A stretch of 10,203 bases of DNA. Origin: an uncultured Bacilli bacterium. GTDB taxonomy: Bacteria > Bacillota_I > Bacilli_A > RF39 > UBA660. The DNA lies in the NCBI GenBank assembly GCA_934133155.1, contig CAKPAT010000042.1:1-10203 (forward strand), read 5' to 3'. Of this stretch, positions 5,325 to 10,203 are shown one piece after another; position 1 is the first letter of the stretch, and the number at the start of each line of letters is the position of its first letter. A program made the position numbers and the translations under genes. The notes below the pieces were generated by a model. It searched no databases and was not told the DNA's origin. It was given only the letters and a program-made list of their open reading frames with translations.

Positions 5325-7459
5325 TTAATAAATCTTTCTACCGAAATAACTCCAGGAACCATTTTCAAATCATTCATAAACTTAACCAAACATTCCTTAT
5401 TTTTAACAAGCACATTCATAAAGATAACATCATCACGGTTATTAAAACTTTTAACCGGAATATCATTATTACTCGCCTTAGAAATAAGTTCCAAAGTAAC
5501 ATTCTTACTGCACCTTACTAAAATAGAAGTTTCCAATATAGCCTCATCCTTATTCCAATTAACCTCAACAATTCTCTCTTCCAAATTAGAAACATTTGGG
5601 CACACCATTCTATGAACCGTAACCCCATATCCTTTAGTAATATAACCAGTAATTCTATCACCACAAACAGGATGACAACAAGAAGCTAAATTAATTTTAA
5701 TATCACAGTCACCTAAAACAGAAACTAAAGCCTTACTATCTAAAGATCTATTAGAACCTTTACTAACTCTCTCTAAAACAGTCTCCTCTGCCGTTTTATT
5801 TTTCCTATAAATAATATCAATAACATTTTCCGCTAAAAGCTTACCACTACCAATAGAAATATAAACGTCCGTCATACTCTGTAATTTTAAATCACTCAAA
5901 ACCTTATTAGCATTCTCTTCAGTTAAAAATTCACTACTAACAAGCTTTCTTTTTTTAATCTCCTTAAAAAAAGCATCTTCTCCTTTTTTTAAATATTCTT
6001 CCTTATTAGCCCTATTAAAAAATGCCTTAATCTTATTTTTCGCTTGCGGAGTTTTAACAAATTCTAGCCATTCTCTACTAGGACCAGCTGAATTATTATT
6101 TGTAATAATTTTAACAATATCCTCATTAGCAAGCTTATAATCTAAAGGAACAATATTTGAATTAACAATCGCACCAGTCGCCTTATCACCTACACTAGAA
6201 TGTACTCTGTAAGCAAAATCAATCGGAGTAGAACCTTGTGGAAGCTCAATGACATCACCAAGTGGCGTAAAAACATAAATAACACTTTGAAAAATTTCTT
6301 CTCTCGCACTACTTAAAAGATCATCATCACTTTTTTTTGCATCCATAATTGTTCTAAAAAATTGTAACTTCTTTTCCATTTCATTTTGCAGTGACGCCTT
6401 AACCGAACCTTTTTCTTTATAAGACCAGTGTGACGCAATACCATACTCTGCCACTTTATCCATATCATAAGTTCTAATCTGAATTTCATAAAGCTGACCA
6501 TTTACCCCAAAAACCGTTGTATGTAGTGACTGGTACAAATTAGCCTTAGGCATTGCAATATAATCCTTAAACCTTTTAGGTTTAGGTTTAAACTTAGAAT
6601 GAATAATACCCAAAGCTTGGTAACACTCCTGCTCTGTATTAACGTAAACCCTTAAAGCCAGTAAATCATAAATATCACTAAAGCGTTTACCCTTATCAAG
6701 TTTCTTATAAATACTATAAATACTTTTACTTCTGCCCTTAATTTCATGCTTAATTCCATGTTTATTTAAAATTTCAGAAACACTTTCAATCATTTTAGCA
6801 ACATTATTATCTCTTTCAGTTTTGGTCGCATTAAGTTTTTCAACAATATCATAATACTCATCTGGTTTTAAATATCTTAAACTAAGTTCTTCTAAAGCCT
6901 GTTTTAAATTATTAATACCAAGTCTATCTGCAATAGGTGTCAAAACATCTAAAGTCTCTTTTGCAATTAACTTTCTTGTTTTCTCATCATACACATATAA
7001 AATCTGCATATCACTAAGTCTATCTGCAAGCTTAATAATTATAACCCTAACATCTTCTGAAAGACCAACTAAAATCTTTCTTTGATTATTAATCAAAGAC
7101 TCATTATCCAAAGAAAAATTAAGTTTATTAATCTTCGTAATACCTAAAACAAGATCCGTAATATCCTTACCAAAATTATTTTCAAGCTCCTCTAAAGAAG
7201 CATCACCATCAATAATAACCCCATGAAGTAAAGACGCTGAAATAGTCTCATAATCTGCCTTAATAGAAGTTAAAATCAAAGCAACATTCAAAATATGCGT
7301 GATATAATCTTCAGAAGCTGAAGTTTTGTGGTCAAAAAGCTTATGATAAGCAAAATCATAAGCTTTATTGATCATCTTAAGTTCTTTTTTATCAAAAATA
7401 TACGCATCAAGTTTCACTTTTAAATCATCAAAAGTAACATCCGTTTGATGTTTATACAT
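5321..7459 (-). CDS. relA: RelA/SpoT (Rel) family (p)ppGpp synthetase with degenerate hydrolase domain
   Basis: A 712-residue long Rel protein that makes the alarmone (p)ppGpp in the stringent response. In order: an HD hydrolase-like domain (about 35-190); synthetase (about 235-350) with GRSKSIYSIYKKL, YDLLALRV (D265), RFKDYIAMPK and YEIQIRT (E325); TGS domain (about 392-453); helical region; zinc-finger-like CC domain (590-620, CCHPVCGD ... HRMVCPN); and ACT domain (about 643-712). Synthetase residues are intact. In the HD domain the usual LHDVVEDT is LHGVIIDG (H79 kept, metal-binding Asp replaced by G80, ED glutamate replaced by I83) and the usual DRLHNM is DRLSDM (Asn to D150). Hydrolase activity is therefore probably reduced or lost, although RFKD (296-299) is the signature of bifunctional Rel enzymes. 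ATG 7459 has AAAGGTGA upstream, 16 nt after secDF; the gene overlaps dtd. Confidence 0.94.
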   Translation of the reverse strand: MYKHQTDVTFDDLKVKLDAYIFDKKELKMINKAYDFAYHKLFDHKTSASEDYITHILNVALILTSIKADYETISASLLHGVIIDGDASLEELENNFGKDITDLVLGITKINKLNFSLDNESLINNQRKILVGLSEDVRVIIIKLADRLSDMQILYVYDEKTRKLIAKETLDVLTPIADRLGINNLKQALEELSLRYLKPDEYYDIVEKLNATKTERDNNVAKMIESVSEILNKHGIKHEIKGRSKSIYSIYKKLDKGKRFSDIYDLLALRVYVNTEQECYQALGIIHSKFKPKPKRFKDYIAMPKANLYQSLHTTVFGVNGQLYEIQIRTYDMDKVAEYGIASHWSYKEKGSVKASLQNEMEKKLQFFRTIMDAKKSDDDLLSSAREEIFQSVIYVFTPLGDVIELPQGSTPIDFAYRVHSSVGDKATGAIVNSNIVPLDYKLANEDIVKIITNNNSAGPSREWLEFVKTPQAKNKIKAFFNRANKEEYLKKGEDAFFKEIKKRKLVSSEFLTEENANKVLSDLKLQSMTDVYISIGSGKLLAENVIDIIYRKNKTAEETVLERVSKGSNRSLDSKALVSVLGDCDIKINLASCCHPVCGDRITGYITKGYGVTVHRMVCPNVSNLEERIVEVNWNKDEAILETSILVRCSKNVTLELISKASNNDIPVKSFNNRDDVIFMNVLVKNKECLVKFMNDLKMVPGVISVERFIK

Positions 7460-7475
7460 AAAAAATCACCTTTCT

Positions 7476-9746
7476 TTAAGCATTAATACCCTTAACACTT
7501 ATCTCTTGAATTTCATCAGGTAAAACATCTTTTTTCTTAGATTTACCATTTTTCAAATCCTTACTTTCAAATACAAGCCAAAGCTGACTAGCAATAAATA
7601 GTGAAGTAAGCACTCCAGTTACAAAACCAATCATCAAAGCCACATAGAAAGTAAATATCTCATTAGAACCAAATACCATTAAAGCAACAATTGGTATCAA
7701 AGTAGTTAAAGTTGTAATAATACTTCTATTAAATACACTTCTTAAACTGTCATTAACAATACCCTCAAGTTCCTCTTTACTCTTAATCTTTTTCTTCTTT
7801 GAAACATTTTCACGAATTCTATCAAATGTGATAATAATATCATTAACAGAGTAACCAATAATAGATAAAATAGCCGCAATAAATATACTAGAAACCTCAA
7901 AACCAAATAATGAGAAACAAGAAACAGTAATAAGAACATTACATAAAAGTGCAATAATTGCACTAGCACCGTAGCTAAACTTAAACCTTAAAGAAATATA
8001 AACAATAATTGCCAAAATAGCCAAAATCAAAGACATAATTGCATTCTTAATAAGTTCATTTTTAACAACATCACTAATTGCATCAATATCCGTATCCGCA
8101 TCATATTTATCATTAAAATAAGTTTTCATACTATCTGCTTGACTAGCAGACAAAGAATCTGAAATTCTAACAGAATAAGAACCATCAGACTGTTTTTCAA
8201 AAGAATACATATCATAAGAAAGTTCCTTCATATCATTAGTCAAATCACTCTTTTTTAAACTCTCATCAGTCTTCAAAGTAATCGCCGTACCACCACGGAA
8301 ATCAACACCAAGTTTAAGACCATTAACACATGTAAATCCAATACCTAAAGCAACAATAATTAAAGAAATAGTAATAAACACTTTTCTGCTCTTAACAAAA
8401 TCAAGATTTTTCCAGAAAAATTTAGTTCTCTTTTCACCATTTTTAACATCAGGCACATCCTTTGGATTAATACCGATAAATAGCTTTAATTTATTATCGA
8501 AAAAGCCCGTACTAACAAATCTCTTCATAAGCCATCTTGTAAAGAAAACCATAACAGCAAACGTTACAAAAATACTAATAATAAGCATTGTTGCAAAACC
8601 TTTAACACTACTTTGGCCAAAAATAAACAAAATAATAGCAACAATCAAAGTAGTAACATTCGCATCAACAATAGAGCTTAAAGACTCTTTATTACCATTT
8701 TTAAATGCAAGCTTTAACCCATGACCATCATAAAGTTCATCCTTAATCCTAGAAAAACTAATAACATTACTATCAACAGCCATACCAACACCAATAATCA
8801 TAGCAGCAATACCAGGAAGCGTTAATGTACCATTAATCATCCAAAAAATAAAGAACGTAAGTGAAGTATAAATAACAATACCTACACTCGCAATAACACC
8901 AGAAAATCTGTAAACAAAAATCAAAAATAAAGCAACCGCAATAATACCAACAATACCAGCAGTAGCCGTCATTTGAAGTGAATTAGCACCAAAAGAAGGC
9001 TCAACTGTCTTACTAGAAAGTTCCACAAGCTTAGTTGGCATACTACCAGAATTAATCAAATCAACCAAATTTTGCACTTCTTCTTTTTCAAAATTACCTT
9101 GAATAATAACATCACTACTAAAACCTTGAGAAACAGTAGCTACAGACAAACAATTTGAACTATCAGAATTACCACACTTAGAGCCTTCTGAAGCGAAAGA
9201 ATTAACCCCCTCTTCAAAATCAAGCCAAATAACAATGCGGTTATCAGACATCTCACTAACCTTTTTAGTAGCCTTATAAAAAGCATCAGTATCCTTAACA
9301 CTTAAAGCCACCGCTGGTTTACCATTTTGATCCTGACCAACTCTTGCCCCACCATTCTTTAAAACATCACTAGACATAAGCAAATTATCATCAGTATCTC
9401 TAAAAGTTAAACTAGCCGTTTGTGATAAAACTTGTTGAGCCTCTTCAGCACTATCAACTCCAGCAAGCTGAACCCTAATCTTATCACCCTCAATACTAAT
9501 AGTAGGCTCCAAAACACCTAAAACATCAATACGCTTTGTAATAGTTTTGTAAGTCGCATCTACCATATCACTAGTAACCTTACTTTTACCATCTAAACTT
9601 TCAACTTTATATAAAACCTCAAACCCACCTTGCAAATCAAGACCTAACTTAATATTATTCAAAACAGGAATTAAAAGGCAAGTAAAAGCAATTACCAAAG
9701 CCAAAGTAAAAATAATCTTCGTACTAAGTCTATTTTTCTTCTTCAT
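7476..9746 (-). CDS. secDF: Protein translocase SecDF fusion
   Basis: A single-chain SecD-SecF fusion in the membrane that uses the proton gradient to help SecYEG complete export. With the start chosen here it has 756 residues, like Bacillus SecDF (about 737). The SecD half has a first membrane segment (about 10-28), the KLGLDLQGG motif (33-41), a large outside P1 domain (about 45-250), then five membrane segments including GVGMAVDSNVISFSRIKDEL (319-338). The SecF half repeats the plan: membrane segment near 455-473, KLGVDFRGGT (478-487), and GYSVNDIIITFDRIRENV (631-648). The tail is charged and cytoplasmic. ATG 9746 (MKKKNRL) is preferred over ATG 9767 because GGGAGGA lies just before it and the longer form overlaps comN without a clear ribosome site. 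The P1 domain contains C191 and C199, a possible disulfide. Confidence 0.96.
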   Translation of the reverse strand: MKKKNRLSTKIIFTLALVIAFTCLLIPVLNNIKLGLDLQGGFEVLYKVESLDGKSKVTSDMVDATYKTITKRIDVLGVLEPTISIEGDKIRVQLAGVDSAEEAQQVLSQTASLTFRDTDDNLLMSSDVLKNGGARVGQDQNGKPAVALSVKDTDAFYKATKKVSEMSDNRIVIWLDFEEGVNSFASEGSKCGNSDSSNCLSVATVSQGFSSDVIIQGNFEKEEVQNLVDLINSGSMPTKLVELSSKTVEPSFGANSLQMTATAGIVGIIAVALFLIFVYRFSGVIASVGIVIYTSLTFFIFWMINGTLTLPGIAAMIIGVGMAVDSNVISFSRIKDELYDGHGLKLAFKNGNKESLSSIVDANVTTLIVAIILFIFGQSSVKGFATMLIISIFVTFAVMVFFTRWLMKRFVSTGFFDNKLKLFIGINPKDVPDVKNGEKRTKFFWKNLDFVKSRKVFITISLIIVALGIGFTCVNGLKLGVDFRGGTAITLKTDESLKKSDLTNDMKELSYDMYSFEKQSDGSYSVRISDSLSASQADSMKTYFNDKYDADTDIDAISDVVKNELIKNAIMSLILAILAIIVYISLRFKFSYGASAIIALLCNVLITVSCFSLFGFEVSSIFIAAILSIIGYSVNDIIITFDRIRENVSKKKKIKSKEELEGIVNDSLRSVFNRSIITTLTTLIPIVALMVFGSNEIFTFYVALMIGFVTGVLTSLFIASQLWLVFESKDLKNGKSKKKDVLPDEIQEISVKGINA

Positions 9747-9759
9747 AAAAATCCTCCCA

Positions 9760-10014
9760 CTAAACATTTCTATCTCTTAAATGAAGTTTAAAATAAGCAT
9801 CAATAAGTTCATTATCACTATATAAAATATCACTAACCATATCACTTAAAGTCAAATTGTGACTATTTTGCCACCTCGTGTCTTTTAAATAATTCCACAC
9901 ATCATTAACATTCAAATAATCATAACCATTATTTTTAAGTTCAGTAACCTTTGACCTTAAAGCTGGTAGTAACCTATTATAAAGCTCAGTAACATTATTA
10001 AATTCTATATCCAC
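9760..10014 (-). CDS. comN: ComN-like post-transcriptional regulator, GTG start
   Basis: A small protein, 84 residues with a GTG start at 10014. It matches the ComN/YrzD family, known in Bacillus for post-transcriptional control of the comE competence operon and encoded beside secDF there as well. Visible family features are LPALRSKVTELKNNGYDYLNVNDVWNYL, a Trp-rich KDTRWQN linker, and LSDMVSDILYSDNELIDAYF. The start is set by GGAGG (10027-10023) eight bases before GTG. The upstream ATG at 10062 lies before the predicted transcription start and would only add MILIYNVLVRI; the ATG at 10029 overlaps the ribosome site itself. The stop (TAG, 9760-9762) touches the ribosome site of secDF. It is the first gene of a five-gene unit. 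Its target in this organism is unknown. Confidence 0.83.
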   Translation of the reverse strand: MDIEFNNVTELYNRLLPALRSKVTELKNNGYDYLNVNDVWNYLKDTRWQNSHNLTLSDMVSDILYSDNELIDAYFKLHLRDRNV

Positions 10015-10044
10015 TTTTTTTACCTCCATAATGCGTACAAGAAC

Positions 10045-10073
10045 ATTATATATTAAAATCAAACATTTTTAAA
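10045..10073 (-). promoter_or_regulatory. Promoter of the comN-secDF-relA-dtd unit
   Basis: A perfect TATAAT (10050-10045) lies 17 bp from TTTAAA (10073-10068), four of six bases of a -35. It sits between the upstream terminator and the comN ribosome site, with a predicted start near 10038 and a leader of about 24 nt. Confidence 0.7.
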
Positions 10074-10096
10074 GCTTTATCAAACAAAAACCGCTT

Positions 10097-10123
10097 AAAA
10101 AAAAGAAAAAGTGCCTAAGCACT
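10097..10123 (-). terminator. Intrinsic terminator of the upstream gene
   Basis: AGTGC and GCACT (10123-10119 and 10114-10110 on the minus strand) form a GC-rich 5-bp stem with a TTAG loop. TTTTCTTTTTTTT follows down to 10097. The TAG stop codon of the upstream gene lies inside the hairpin (10117-10115). Confidence 0.82.
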
Positions 10124-10203
10124 CACTCTATTATAAGAACTATAAACAGTTTTTATTCCATCAGTCACTTTTGCAATAACGACGCCACTATCACTCGTCA
10201 TAT
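10115..10203 (-). CDS. Unrecognised protein, C-terminal end (5' part outside window)
   Basis: An open frame enters from the window edge and ends at TAG (10117-10115). The visible end includes SGVVIAKVTDGIKTVY and finishes in SSYNRVSA. An in-frame ATG at 10201 exists, but its upstream region is outside the window, so it may be internal. The stop codon is built into the terminator hairpin, which supports a real gene end at this place. In Bacillus the neighbour of comN on this side is spoVB, but 28 residues are too few to test that and no membrane segment is visible. No function is proposed. Confidence 0.5.
   Translation of the reverse strand, partial: MTSDSGVVIAKVTDGIKTVYSSYNRVSA

Noticed and set aside
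6313..6501. Short minus-strand open frame inside relA
   Set aside because: It is a shifted frame of the synthetase region with no start signal and a composition expected from the frame shift; the same holds for 2932-3120 (proS) and 7742-7969 (secDF).
10170..10185. Half-match to the dyad core (ATAACGACG)
   Set aside because: There is no second arm, and the match lies in coding sequence; it is likely chance.
1..10203. Mycoplasma-type genetic code (TGA read as Trp), suggested by the low GC
   Set aside because: Trp is encoded by TGG (for example in the SHWSY stretch of RelA), and TGA closes sigE and relA at the expected ends.

Overview
The window looks like a chromosomal segment of a low-GC, endospore-forming Firmicute (Bacilli-like or a Mollicutes-related gut lineage). 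The basis is strong A+T bias, a spoIIGA-sigE pair, a proline T-box ahead of proS, and a comN-secDF ... relA-dtd block like that of Bacillus. TGG encodes Trp and TGA is used as a stop (sigE, relA), so the code is the standard bacterial one. Every protein-coding gene is on the minus strand, so transcription runs from high to low coordinates.

Layout, in the direction of transcription. (1) 10203-10115: the 3' end of an unrecognised gene, closed by an intrinsic terminator. (2) 10073-3837: a promoter followed by five tightly packed genes, comN, secDF, relA, dtd and an AI-2E-family membrane protein. These link protein export, (p)ppGpp synthesis and D-aminoacyl-tRNA proofreading. (3) 3844-1879: a promoter whose -35 overlaps the previous stop codon, a complete T-box riboswitch with a CCU (Pro) specifier, proS, and a strong terminator. 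(4) 1856-401: spoIIGA and sigE, the mother-cell sporulation protease and its pro-sigma substrate. (5) 401-230: a non-coding region with unusual structure. (6) 229-1: the 5' end of a secreted or surface protein gene that runs off the window.

The most interesting region is 241-375. Two perfect dyads share a 17-bp core, TATAACGTCGTGTTATA, in exactly inverted orientation 90 bp apart. The DNA between them carries a good extended -10 promoter pointing away from the surface-protein gene and straight into a terminator (374-401), with no gene to transcribe. This is the arrangement expected of a phase-variable invertible promoter caught in the OFF orientation. An operator pair or a small RNA are alternatives.

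The second notable point is RelA. Its synthetase and regulatory domains look intact, but several residues of the (p)ppGpp hydrolase site are replaced (HD to HG, loss of the ED glutamate, the RLHNM asparagine to aspartate), so it may be synthetase-only although it keeps the RFKD signature of bifunctional Rel enzymes.
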